A program made the position numbers and the translations under genes. The notes beneath the pieces are model-generated. The model was not told the DNA's origin, did no database searches, and saw nothing but the letters and a program-made list of their open reading frames with translations. Below are positions 1 through 6,175 of a stretch of DNA of 8,682 nt, in pieces (position 1 is the first letter of the stretch; each line of letters opens with the position of its first letter). The stretch is taken from the NCBI GenBank assembly GCA_013330215.1, contig DUIS01000070.1, positions 1 through 8,682 of the forward strand, in the 5' to 3' direction. The DNA is from Microcaldota archaeon. GTDB lineage: Archaea > Micrarchaeota > Micrarchaeia > Micrarchaeales > Micrarchaeaceae.

Positions 1-13
1 AGACTAACCCGTT

Positions 14-577
14 CTATATCTTGCCGACAAGCTCGTCCCCTGGCTTTATGCTCTTCTTGCCTGGCTCCCAGTTGACAGGGCACACCTCCCCAGGATGCTC
101 CTTGACATACACAGCCGCCTTCAGCTTCCTGAGCGTCTCTGAGATGTTCCTGCCTATGTTGTTGGAATGTATCTCAATTGTGCGCAGTATGCCATCCGTG
201 TCGAGTATGAATGTTCCCCTAAGCGAAAGCCCGTCATCCTCGAGATAGGTCCCGAACTCCCTGCACATCTTGCCAGCAGGGTCAGCGATCATAGGATATG
301 ATATCTTGCTGATCGCAGGCGAGGTGTCATGCCATGCCAGGTGCGAATATGCGGTGTCGGTGCTTACGCTGAACACCTCAGCGCCCAGCTCCTTGAACTC
401 CCCGTAATGCCTCTCGGCGTCCTCCAGCTCGGTAGGGCACACGAACGAGAAGTCGGCTGGATAGAATATCAGCACCATCCACTTCCCGAGATAATCGTGC
501 AGCTTTATCCTCCTTATCTGGCCGCCTACTAGCGCATCCACCGAAAAGTCCGGTATCTTCTCTCCTATTTTCATCAT
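14..577 (-). CDS. AhpC/Prx1-type 2-Cys peroxiredoxin
   Basis: Thiol peroxidase of the AhpC/TSA family, which reduces H2O2 and organic hydroperoxides in the cytosol through a peroxidatic cysteine. From the start chosen here the protein is 187 aa. The active-site block FYPADFSFVCPTE puts the peroxidatic Cys at residue 47, in a P-x(3)-S-x(2)-C form where Ser replaces the commoner Thr. The conserved Arg sits in SLRGTFILD (about residue 120). The C-terminal EVCPVNWEPG supplies the resolving Cys at 166, so this looks like a typical 2-Cys enzyme. A third Cys is at 105 (GKMCREFG). An upstream in-frame ATG at 604 exists, but it lies upstream of the start site predicted from the TATA box at 609-616. 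The ATGATG at 577-572 directly follows GGTGAG, so the start is 577 or 574. No AhpF, thioredoxin or rubrerythrin partner lies in the window. The gene appears to be transcribed alone. Confidence 0.95.
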   Translation of the reverse strand: MMKIGEKIPDFSVDALVGGQIRRIKLHDYLGKWMVLIFYPADFSFVCPTELEDAERHYGEFKELGAEVFSVSTDTAYSHLAWHDTSPAISKISYPMIADPAGKMCREFGTYLEDDGLSLRGTFILDTDGILRTIEIHSNNIGRNISETLRKLKAAVYVKEHPGEVCPVNWEPGKKSIKPGDELVGKI

Positions 578-585
578 CTCACCAC

Positions 586-625
586 GTCTGTTAAATATAC
601 TCACTCAAGATATAAATGCATTGGC
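586..625 (-). promoter_or_regulatory. TATA promoter of the peroxiredoxin gene
   Basis: On the minus strand TTTATATC (609-616) is a good archaeal TATA box. A start site about 26 nt downstream, near 586, leaves a leader of roughly 10 nt that contains GGTGAG. A GCCAAT hexamer (620-625) sits just upstream of the TATA box, where an activator or BRE-proximal factor could act. The same hexamer recurs in the 5251-5376 intergenic region. Confidence 0.6.
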
Positions 626-667
626 TTTTTGCTGCTGCGCAGCGGTCCGAATGGCACACATAAATCA

Positions 668-711
668 AAAAGAAAAGAAAAAGAAAGAAGAAGTAGACGA
701 GTCTACTTCTT
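668..711 (-). terminator. Hairpin plus T-rich terminator of surface protein 1
   Basis: A perfect 11-nt inverted repeat, AAGAAGTAGAC (688-698) and GTCTACTTCTT (701-711), spans the stop codon at 703-705. The codons for the last two lysines and the TAG therefore form the 5' arm of the stem on the minus-strand transcript. The RNA then runs into a pyrimidine tract with several T runs (668-687). This has the form of a hairpin-plus-oligo-U terminator. In archaea the T tract alone often suffices, so the stem may instead act in 3'-end protection. Confidence 0.7.
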
Positions 712-1923
712 GCGCCTCATTGCAACAAATGCGACGACTATCACTATTATGACCACAATCACTACTCCTGCGTATAGGAGCATATTGTTGTTGGATCCTG
801 CCGTCTGCCCGCTCTGGCCTACCTGTGCAACTGTAGATGTCGGCGCGACTGGGACTGTCGTGGTTGCGACTGTGGTGGTCTGGGCGCTTGAAAGCAGTAC
901 CCACTTCACAACGTTCGTGTTGCTCGCATTCACATTCTTTGTGGTCGTGCCTACCACTGTCCCGTTCACCATCGTGTATATTGTTATTGTCGCCTGGTAT
1001 GACGGTATGTCCTTTGTCAAGAACAATATGTTGTTCTTGTTCGCATTCGCGACCGCAGTGTCTGTCGTGTTCAGTGCCCTTGCCAATGCGGCTACGTTGT
1101 TCAGGCAGTTCCCGGTCGGGTTAGTAAGGTTTGACGCGACCCACTGTCTGCATGCTCCAGTTGTCGCATTCGGGAATATGTTTGGGTCGAAGACCGCAAC
1201 TCTCACCAGATATGTCTCTGTAAGGGTGCTGCCAACCCCTCCCGGTATCAGAAGGTCATGTGCGGGCTTTGCCATTACGCCCTGAGGTTCGCCAAATAGC
1301 CCCTTGGTGTAACCCAGCGTCTTCTCAAATACGCTTGCTCCTGGCGAATAGAAGTATTTGGTTATGGAAGTTGCGCTGCAGTTTGATGGTGATGTGGATG
1401 CGCCGCATGACGTTACTATAACGGTCTTATTGAATGTCGGATACCCTTGCGGCGTCGAGTTCCATCCGACCTGGCCGTATATGGACAATCCTGCAAATGC
1501 CGGCGAAATCATGTACTGTGGAGACATGCCCGCAGTATTTATCCCCACGCCTATTTCGCAGTTCGTTGCGCCCGATGCGTTTACCGCTTCCGGATACTTA
1601 TTATAAAGCGCACTTATCGTCGATGTGCAGTTTGACGGTGCAGTAGTCGCGAAGTGGACTATCTGCCCATTCTGGAATACGCCGCCCGTACCCGGAACAG
1701 GTACTGTTACTGCTATAGTGGTTGTTACCGGTACTGCCGCGTTATTGGTGTACGATCCGACCAACCCTGTCTGCGTGCCGTTTGTTTTAGTGCCGTTTGT
1801 GCCGTTTATCACCCTCCCCCTTGCCGCAACGTTCACCGGCGCGAGGACAGAGTACACTAGAACCGAAAGCACCGCAGCAATTAGAAATATGCCTACATAT
1901 GCGCTAATATTCTCTTTTCTCAT
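703..1923 (-). CDS. Six-cysteine Thr-rich surface protein, C-terminally anchored (paralog 1)
   Basis: Unrecognised exported protein of 406 aa and a paralog of the next gene upstream (2049-3266). An N-terminal hydrophobic signal/anchor (residues about 8-28) is followed by an Asn/Thr-rich segment with clustered N-G-T sequons. An ectodomain then carries exactly six cysteines (99, 122, 173, 182, 258, 273). Next come a Thr/Val stalk (about 347-378), a Val/Ile-rich membrane segment (about 381-402) and the basic tail RRKK. Motifs shared with the paralog include PAFAG, SIYG, QGYP, YFYSP and VFDPNI-[FY]-PNATTG-x-C. About 13 N-x-S/T sequons are present. Start: an ATG at 1935 is in frame, but the ATG at 1923 aligns with the paralog start and has GGGAG 5 nt upstream. 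Topology suggests a glycosylated, disulfide-braced ectodomain on a stalk, as in S-layer or major envelope proteins. That function is inferred. Confidence 0.85.
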   Translation of the reverse strand: MRKENISAYVGIFLIAAVLSVLVYSVLAPVNVAARGRVINGTNGTKTNGTQTGLVGSYTNNAAVPVTTTIAVTVPVPGTGGVFQNGQIVHFATTAPSNCTSTISALYNKYPEAVNASGATNCEIGVGINTAGMSPQYMISPAFAGLSIYGQVGWNSTPQGYPTFNKTVIVTSCGASTSPSNCSATSITKYFYSPGASVFEKTLGYTKGLFGEPQGVMAKPAHDLLIPGGVGSTLTETYLVRVAVFDPNIFPNATTGACRQWVASNLTNPTGNCLNNVAALARALNTTDTAVANANKNNILFLTKDIPSYQATITIYTMVNGTVVGTTTKNVNASNTNVVKWVLLSSAQTTTVATTTVPVAPTSTVAQVGQSGQTAGSNNNMLLYAGVVIVVIIVIVVAFVAMRRKK

Positions 1924-1943
1924 ATCATCTCCCATCTTTTAGC

Positions 1944-1991
1944 GGGTAAACACCCATGTTAACTATAAATAACCAATCTATTTAAACTTAT
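1944..1991 (-). promoter_or_regulatory. Promoter and leader of surface protein 1
   Basis: The TATA box TTTAAATA (1979-1986, minus) predicts a start near 1956. The RNA would then begin at or next to GGGTGTTTACCC (1944-1955), a 4-bp stem at the very 5' end, followed by the GGGAG ribosome site and the ATG at 1923. A 21-nt stretch containing the TATA box (1971-1991) is identical to 3314-3334 upstream of the paralog. Confidence 0.65.
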
Positions 1992-2029
1992 TGTTATATG
2001 GCGGGCAGCATACCATTTGGCGAAACGGG

Positions 2030-2048
2030 AAAAAGAAAGGAAAAAACC
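2030..2048 (-). terminator. T-rich terminator of surface protein 2
   Basis: Immediately after the TAG stop the minus strand reads GGG, a run of six T, CC, TTTC and a run of five T. This fits archaeal oligo-T termination. No strong stem is seen here, unlike at the paralog. Together with the promoter at 1956-1991, it indicates that the tandem genes are separate transcription units. Confidence 0.55.
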
Positions 2049-3266
2049 CTACTTCTTGCGCCTCATCATCGCCCACACAACAATTACTATTATCACTATT
2101 ACTACTATTGCGACTACAACATAGGTGGTTGTTGACGATCCGCCCATCGACGGATATGCAATAGTGCTATTAGGGACTGTTGTCTGTGCTGATACTTGAG
2201 GCACCGTCGTTGTAGCTAATGTGGTAGATACAGTCGTTGCTACAGTTGTCGTGTTGGTAATAAAGGAAAACGATGTCTGATCGGTATTTGGCGTAAGCAC
2301 GTTTGAAACCACCAGCGTCGTATAAGTCACAGGCGTGCCGGGATTTTGCACTATGACCGTTACTTCTGCCTGCATCGTGGTTTTTGTTCCTCCATTCCAA
2401 AGCAGGTTATTTGCGTTTATGGTGGCTATCGCATTATCGGATGTGTTGACCGCTGCCATCAAAGCTGCGAGCGAAGTTAAGCAGTTGCCTGTCGGGTTTG
2501 CAAGGCTTGATGGTGCCACTACCGTGCATTTTCCTGTTGTCGCATTTGGATATATATTGGGGTCAAATACCCCGACCCTGATTATGTACGATTTTGTTAA
2601 TACGCCGCTCTTGGATGGCGACATTATAAAGTCACGGCCGGCATTTGGAAGCACTCCGCGCGGCAACCCATTTATACCGCCACTTGTTATTCCGAGGTTA
2701 TTCTCGGTCCTGCTGTATGATGGCGAATAGAAGTAAACCGGTCTGCCTGCGCACGCGCTTGCAGAGTTTCCTATACCGCATTGCGTTACTAGGACATTGC
2801 CGTTGTATATCGGATATCCTTGCTGGGAAGCTGGATAGCCACTAAAGACGCCGTAAATAGAAGGCCCTGCAAAGCTTGGTATAAGCGACCAAATCGGAAT
2901 CGCACCAACTATATTTGCGCCAAAGCTTCCTCCAACCTCGCACCTTGTCACGGCAGAGGCGTTCTGCGCTTCGCTTGTATTGTATATTAAGGGTGTGCAC
3001 GTTTCATTCGAGTAAACATAATTTACAACTTTGCCATTCTGGAAGGCCTTTGCCGATGTCTGTGCTATCGTAGTTGTTGATACTGGCACAGATGAATTGG
3101 TGGTGTATGTGCCGGAACGGCCCTGTTGGCTGCCGGTCGAGTTGCCTGTTATCACTCTGCCTGCTACGCCTGCAGATATTGGTGCCAGTGCAGAAAACAC
3201 TATAACCGAAAGCACCGCAGCAATTAGAAATATGCCTACATATGCGCTAATATTCTCCTTTTCCAT
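2049..3266 (-). CDS. Six-cysteine Thr-rich surface protein, C-terminally anchored (paralog 2)
   Basis: Unrecognised exported protein of 405 aa and tandem paralog of 703-1923. Same order of parts: N-terminal hydrophobic signal/anchor (about 8-28), Ser/Thr-rich linker, ectodomain with six cysteines (90, 109, 163, 172, 247, 262), Thr-rich stalk (about 336-380), Val/Ile membrane segment (about 381-400) and tail MMRRKK. Cys3-Cys4 and Cys5-Cys6 are 9 and 15 residues apart in both paralogs, which suggests three local disulfides. About nine N-x-S/T sequons are present, including PNATTG inside the shared VFDPNI block. The ATG at 3266 has AGGAG with 6 nt spacing. The signal region ENISAYVGIFLIAAVLSV is identical to paralog 1 at DNA level, while the ectodomains differ at most positions. 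Probably an envelope or S-layer-like component; no enzyme motif is visible. Confidence 0.85.
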   Translation of the reverse strand: MEKENISAYVGIFLIAAVLSVIVFSALAPISAGVAGRVITGNSTGSQQGRSGTYTTNSSVPVSTTTIAQTSAKAFQNGKVVNYVYSNETCTPLIYNTSEAQNASAVTRCEVGGSFGANIVGAIPIWSLIPSFAGPSIYGVFSGYPASQQGYPIYNGNVLVTQCGIGNSASACAGRPVYFYSPSYSRTENNLGITSGGINGLPRGVLPNAGRDFIMSPSKSGVLTKSYIIRVGVFDPNIYPNATTGKCTVVAPSSLANPTGNCLTSLAALMAAVNTSDNAIATINANNLLWNGGTKTTMQAEVTVIVQNPGTPVTYTTLVVSNVLTPNTDQTSFSFITNTTTVATTVSTTLATTTVPQVSAQTTVPNSTIAYPSMGGSSTTTYVVVAIVVIVIIVIVVWAMMRRKK

Positions 3267-3287
3267 ATTAATCTCCTGTCTCTGGTT

Positions 3288-3334
3288 GGTAAAACACCCA
3301 TTTTACTATAATTAACCAATCTATTTAAACTTAT
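3288..3334 (-). promoter_or_regulatory. Promoter and leader of surface protein 2
   Basis: TTTAAATA (3322-3329, minus) predicts a start near 3299, at GGGTGTTTTACC (3289-3300). This closely resembles the leader start of paralog 1 but forms a shorter stem (GGT-GTTTT-ACC). AGGAG follows before the ATG at 3266. The remaining upstream DNA, including a run of seven C (3341-3347), shows nothing further. Confidence 0.6.
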
Positions 3335-3389
3335 CGCTGACCCCCCCATCCGCCTCGCCGGCTTTTACCTTACGTCCATGCGCACGACA

Positions 3390-3432
3390 CATAAAATAAT
3401 ATTCATTCGAAACAATATACTATAGGGATTCT
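3390..3432 (+). promoter_or_regulatory. Promoter of the coiled-coil gene
   Basis: CATAAAATA (3390-3398) is TATA-like and would place the start near 3420, about 13 nt before the ATG. AGGGAT, 2 nt before the ATG, is at best a weak ribosome site, so translation may be nearly leaderless. The promoter is divergent from that of surface protein 2. Confidence 0.45.
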
Positions 3433-4653
3433 ATGTTCTTTGGGGGAAAGCCTAAGCCGGAAGCAGTGAGCCTAAGCGCGCTTGATTCGCTTCTCAATTC
3501 CTCATTCGACTCGAAACTCGCATGGCTCGAGGCCAGGGCCTCAAGAACTGCTAAGGAGCTCCTATCCGCACGGTCAAGGTTCAGCGAGGCGTGCAGGAGA
3601 TTCGAGGAGGTGACCGCTGAACCGCAGCTCGAGTATTTCTTCATAGACAATGTAAACTTCATAAAGGGCCAGAAGCTCGCCTATTCCAAGGCGCTGAGGC
3701 GCATCATAGTGGAATGGGATGCATCAGACGGCGAGGCGCCAACAATCCACGGAAGGTACAACGCGATGCTTTCGAACGCCGAAACCTTCGTAAACGAGGT
3801 CCTAAGGGCTAACACGAACTTCAAGAAGGTGCTCCAGGCATATCCGGACCATCTCGACCTGTTCAAGGGATCATTCTCCCTTATAGAGAAGCTCACCGAG
3901 TCGCTGAGGGGCGAACTGAACAGGGCGGCCCCAGCCCTCTCCGAGTACAGGAACCTCCGCGCCCAGCTATCCAAGCTGCATTCCCTGAAAGAGGAGACCG
4001 AGGCTATGGAAGGCGACATCTCCATGAACGAGGCTGCAGGCTCAGGTCCAGAGAGTACAGAAGGAAACGAGGAGCAGCGCATTTCGGAAGAGTTATCATC
4101 AAAGCAGAACGAGCTCTCTGAAATAGAGAGGGAATCCTCTCTGCTGCATCAAAAGATCACACACCTGACAGGGCCGCTGGAACGGCCCTCAAAGAAGTTC
4201 GACCACATCGTGCAAAGGAAGGGAGGCCTCAATGCCTTCATAAAAGAGCCGGTTGAGAGCCTAGGTTCGGAATCCGATTACAGCAGCTTCAAGGTTTTGA
4301 TAAACGAAATGGCGGAGCAGCTTGATGCGGGTAGCATAGAGACAAAAAACGCAGCAAGGCTGAAGGAATCAATAGCCGAGCTGCTTGATGCGGACATCTA
4401 CAGTATGGCCTCCAGATACAGGCTCCTAGTGCACAAAACATCAGATCTACGCGAAGCGGTAAGCGCTCTTGAGGGCAGGCTTGCCAGGCTCAGGGAGGCT
4501 AAGAATAGCTCGCGGAGGGCATCGGAGAGCAAGGAATCCATGAAGAGGCGCGCGACCGAGGCCGCGGCAAGGATGGATGGCGTAAAGGCTGAGGTAGAAC
4601 GGCTCTTTCTCGAGTATTACAACAGAAGGATATCGATCATGATCGGGCAGTAG
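3433..4653 (+). CDS. Cytosolic coiled-coil protein of unknown function
   Basis: I do not recognise this 406-aa protein. It has no signal peptide or membrane segment. After MFFGGKPKPE come Glu/Lys/Arg/Ser-rich helices with heptad-like patterns at about residues 25-60, 150-195, 213-248 and 335-395. Between the first two lies a more globular stretch (about 64-145) rich in aromatics (YFFIDNVNFIKG, HGRYNAML, LQAYPDHLDLF). An acidic Gly/Ser-rich break (about 196-214) separates two helical halves. There is a single cysteine (54). No Walker A, Walker B or ABC signature motif is present, so it is not an SMC or Rad50 ATPase, although an SMC- or structural-type role could be imagined. It stands alone, divergent from the surface genes and convergent with the FKBP gene. 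Codon use is G+C-rich, like most neighbours. The start at 3433 fits the TATA spacing. Confidence 0.8.
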   Translation: MFFGGKPKPEAVSLSALDSLLNSSFDSKLAWLEARASRTAKELLSARSRFSEACRRFEEVTAEPQLEYFFIDNVNFIKGQKLAYSKALRRIIVEWDASDGEAPTIHGRYNAMLSNAETFVNEVLRANTNFKKVLQAYPDHLDLFKGSFSLIEKLTESLRGELNRAAPALSEYRNLRAQLSKLHSLKEETEAMEGDISMNEAAGSGPESTEGNEEQRISEELSSKQNELSEIERESSLLHQKITHLTGPLERPSKKFDHIVQRKGGLNAFIKEPVESLGSESDYSSFKVLINEMAEQLDAGSIETKNAARLKESIAELLDADIYSMASRYRLLVHKTSDLREAVSALEGRLARLREAKNSSRRASESKESMKRRATEAAARMDGVKAEVERLFLEYYNRRISIMIGQ

Positions 4654-4668
4654 CCGTGCCTATACTGC
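4647..4668 (+). terminator. Possible 3' hairpin of the coiled-coil gene
   Basis: GCAGTA (4647-4652) and TACTGC (4663-4668) are inverted around a 10-nt loop, and the TAG stop (4651-4653) begins inside the 5' arm. Only a short TTCC follows, so termination strength is doubtful. Six-base arms could occur by chance. Confidence 0.3.
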
Positions 4669-4689
4669 TTCCAGTAACCATTGTAGATG

Positions 4690-4717
4690 AAAAGCGGCAG
4701 AATAACTAAGTTGCCGC
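4690..4717 (-). terminator. Hairpin terminator of the FKBP gene
   Basis: On the minus strand GCGGCA (4712-4717) pairs with TGCCGC (4694-4699) around a 12-nt loop that holds the TAG stop (4706-4708). TTTTC follows directly. The G+C stem and T run have the form of an intrinsic terminator, placed between two convergent genes. Confidence 0.5.
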
Positions 4718-5233
4718 CTTCTGTATCCCGACAACCTTGACCTGGAACATCAGCGTCTTCCCTGCCAGTGGCGGATTGAAGTTTACGGTAGCAGCTGTAG
4801 AGTTTACTGCGGTAACGATGCCCTGCACCATCCCGTTCGTGGTGTTGTCGTCGATTGTCATGCCCACTGTAGCCATATTGTTCTTGAATGCACTCAGCGG
4901 TACCATGATGATCAATCCCGGCTTCACCGGCCCGTAGGCCTCGTTTACAGGTACCGTCAGGTTCTTCGTTTCGTTTAGCTTCATACCTATGACGCCCTGG
5001 TCGAATCCCTCTATTACCTGATTGGCGCCAACGGTGAACTGCAGCGGCTGCCCTCCGAAGTTAGAGCCGAACTGCGTGCCGTTCGTCAATGTCCCGGTAT
5101 AATATACCTCTATCGTGTCCCCGGTGCCAACGACTGGGACGGGCGCTCTGCCGAGAGCAAAATAGGCGACGCCAAGCACGGCGGCAACCAGAACTACGGC
5201 TATAAGGATGTATAGTTTCTTGACCTTCATCAA
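4706..5233 (-). CDS. Membrane-anchored SlyD-like FKBP peptidyl-prolyl isomerase
   Basis: FKBP-type prolyl cis-trans isomerase (175 aa), predicted to act outside the cytoplasmic membrane. Residues 1-6 are basic. Residues 8-28 form a hydrophobic anchor or uncleaved signal with no lipobox Cys. The FKBP core follows: VYYTGTLTNGTQF (43-55), LQFTVGANQVIEGFDQGVIGMK (64-85, with V73, I74 and F77 of the pocket), and AYGPV (99-103). It closes with NPPLAGKTLMFQVKVVGI (153-170). About 45 residues lie between AYG and NPPLAGK, replacing the short flap. This is the insert-in-flap arrangement of SlyD and archaeal short FKBPs, which usually carries chaperone activity. No His-rich metal tail is present. AGGT lies 6 nt before the first ATG, and ATGATG offers a second start at 5230. 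Several nearby genes encode Pro- and Thr-rich exported proteins, plausible clients. Confidence 0.92.
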   Translation of the reverse strand: MMKVKKLYILIAVVLVAAVLGVAYFALGRAPVPVVGTGDTIEVYYTGTLTNGTQFGSNFGGQPLQFTVGANQVIEGFDQGVIGMKLNETKNLTVPVNEAYGPVKPGLIIMVPLSAFKNNMATVGMTIDDNTTNGMVQGIVTAVNSTAATVNFNPPLAGKTLMFQVKVVGIQKAAT

Positions 5234-5485
5234 AAGACCTATTCAGATTTTTGGCATCCACAAGCGTGCATGCCAATCAATATTATTAAGGAAGCACCTT
5301 ATTAATCGTTTCCTAGCCTGCCATTGGCTCCAATAATGGATTGGCGATATCTGACGTTCCATGTTTTTAAGCCAATTTAGGGCAGGGATCAGAGTAAAAG
5401 TACGGTGTCTGTCCTGTTTATGGAAATGAACAATATGTATAAATATTTAGCAAAACAGAGGTAAGACAGTGAAAAGTGTTTAGAA
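5234..5485. promoter_or_regulatory. Divergent intergenic region with GCCAAT/ATTGGC cluster
   Basis: This 252-bp stretch separates the divergent FKBP and ankyrin-like genes. For FKBP, a weak TATA (TTAATAATATT, minus, 5279-5289) would start RNA near 5259. The inverted repeat TTGGCAT (5251-5257) / ATGCCAA (5270-5276) straddles that point. GCCAAT or ATTGGC occurs at 5272-5277, 5323-5328, 5340-5345 and 5371-5376. Two palindromes overlap at 5321-5339 (ATTGGCTCCAAT inside CCATT...AATGG). For the plus gene, TATAAATA (5438-5445) is a strong TATA and predicts a start near 5468. No additional ORF is convincing here. Confidence 0.5.
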
Positions 5486-6124
5486 GTGATAAATGTGGAT
5501 ATACGGAGAGAGGTAAAAGGACTTGGGGAAGTTTTCGAAATGCTCTCCAAAACCAAGGAAGGAAGATTGCATCTATTGGAATTAACTAAAATAGAAGAAA
5601 ACGGTATTGAAATGCTTAAGCACGAAGCTCTTCTTTCCGTTGTTGTTGAGCCTGATATCGAGCCATTTACCTGTACAATGACATTAGCACATTGTTTGGT
5701 CCTAAGCAGGCATGAGGATGTCCAGTTAGCAATTTCGAAGATGCCAGCAAGGATATTAGAGCTGAAAACAAGCGGCGGTGATAAGGTTGTTGAATTTCTG
5801 ATAACACATGGCTCAGCCAAAGTGCTTGAGGCATTAGCAGAGAATGCAGACGCGCTAAAGATAACCTGCTTAGAGCTCTTATCCGATTCTGGCCAAATAG
5901 ATGTGCTTGGAATTAAAATAGACGCAGTAGATTCTACCATGTTAAGACAATTTAGAGGCCACAGTGTGGCTCATCTGCTTTTAGCCGGCAATCCCTCCGA
6001 TGCGGTAGTAAAAAGGATAGCCGTTGCTCCCAAGGAGGTTCTAGCGCTTGTTAATGGGGAGGGAAAAAGTGTTGAACAAATGCTTAAGGAAAAGATAAAG
6101 CCGCAGAGGCACAAAAGCAGATGA
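5486..6124 (+). CDS. Degenerate ankyrin-like repeat protein
   Basis: Soluble 212-aa protein without signal or membrane segments. Two stretches align as repeats: residues 66-113 (TLAHCLVLSRHEDV...PARILEL...GDKVVEFL) and 159-203 (SVAHLLLAGNPSDAV...PKEVLAL...GKSVEQML). The shared pattern is [ST]-[LV]-AH-x-L, then D, I and P-x-x-[IV]-L-x-L, then G-[DK]-x-V-x-x-[FM]-L. This resembles weakly conserved ankyrin repeats of the VAH-x-L kind (G-x-T-P-L-H-L-A is canonical). The middle (about 114-155) probably holds further worn copies. Such repeats bind other proteins; no catalytic motif is seen. The start is uncertain. GTG at 5486 lacks a clear ribosome site, whereas GTG at 5495 follows GTGAT by 4 nt and would give MDIRREVK. 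The gene is visibly richer in A+T than its neighbours and lies tail-to-tail with tRNA-Asn, which together suggest recent acquisition. Confidence 0.75.
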   Translation: MINVDIRREVKGLGEVFEMLSKTKEGRLHLLELTKIEENGIEMLKHEALLSVVVEPDIEPFTCTMTLAHCLVLSRHEDVQLAISKMPARILELKTSGGDKVVEFLITHGSAKVLEALAENADALKITCLELLSDSGQIDVLGIKIDAVDSTMLRQFRGHSVAHLLLAGNPSDAVVKRIAVAPKEVLALVNGEGKSVEQMLKEKIKPQRHKSR

Positions 6125-6175
6125 TGAAATTTGTTTAAGCAAGAATGCTCCTTTTCTCATGTAAATTAAGGCCTT

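Noticed and set aside
634..643. Perfect palindrome GCTGCGCAGC upstream of the peroxiredoxin promoter
   Set aside because: Ten bases with no loop, no T run on either side and no second copy. Likely chance in the gap between two genes.
629..1285. Long plus-strand ORF antisense to surface protein 1 (218 codons), and a similar one at 2335-2730 antisense to paralog 2
   Set aside because: Their translations are low-complexity mirrors of the Thr/Val/Asn codons on the other strand. They have no promoter or ribosome site and do not align with each other as proteins should if real.
3341..3347. Run of seven C as a phase-variable tract
   Set aside because: It lies between promoters, not in a coding frame or between promoter elements. 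Too short and isolated to support switching.
3433..4653. Coiled-coil protein as an SMC or Rad50 relative
   Set aside because: No Walker A, Walker B or ABC signature at either end, and it is far shorter than that family.
5389..5940. 183-codon minus-strand ORF across the ankyrin-like gene
   Set aside because: Ser/Leu-rich shadow of the plus-strand gene. The plus frame shows repeats, a TATA box and a plausible start, whereas this one does not.
6121..6175. Box C-like ATGATGA after the ankyrin-like gene, considered as a C/D-box guide RNA
   Set aside because: No CTGA box D or D'/C' pair lies at a proper distance downstream. The motif overlaps the stop codon and is expected by chance.
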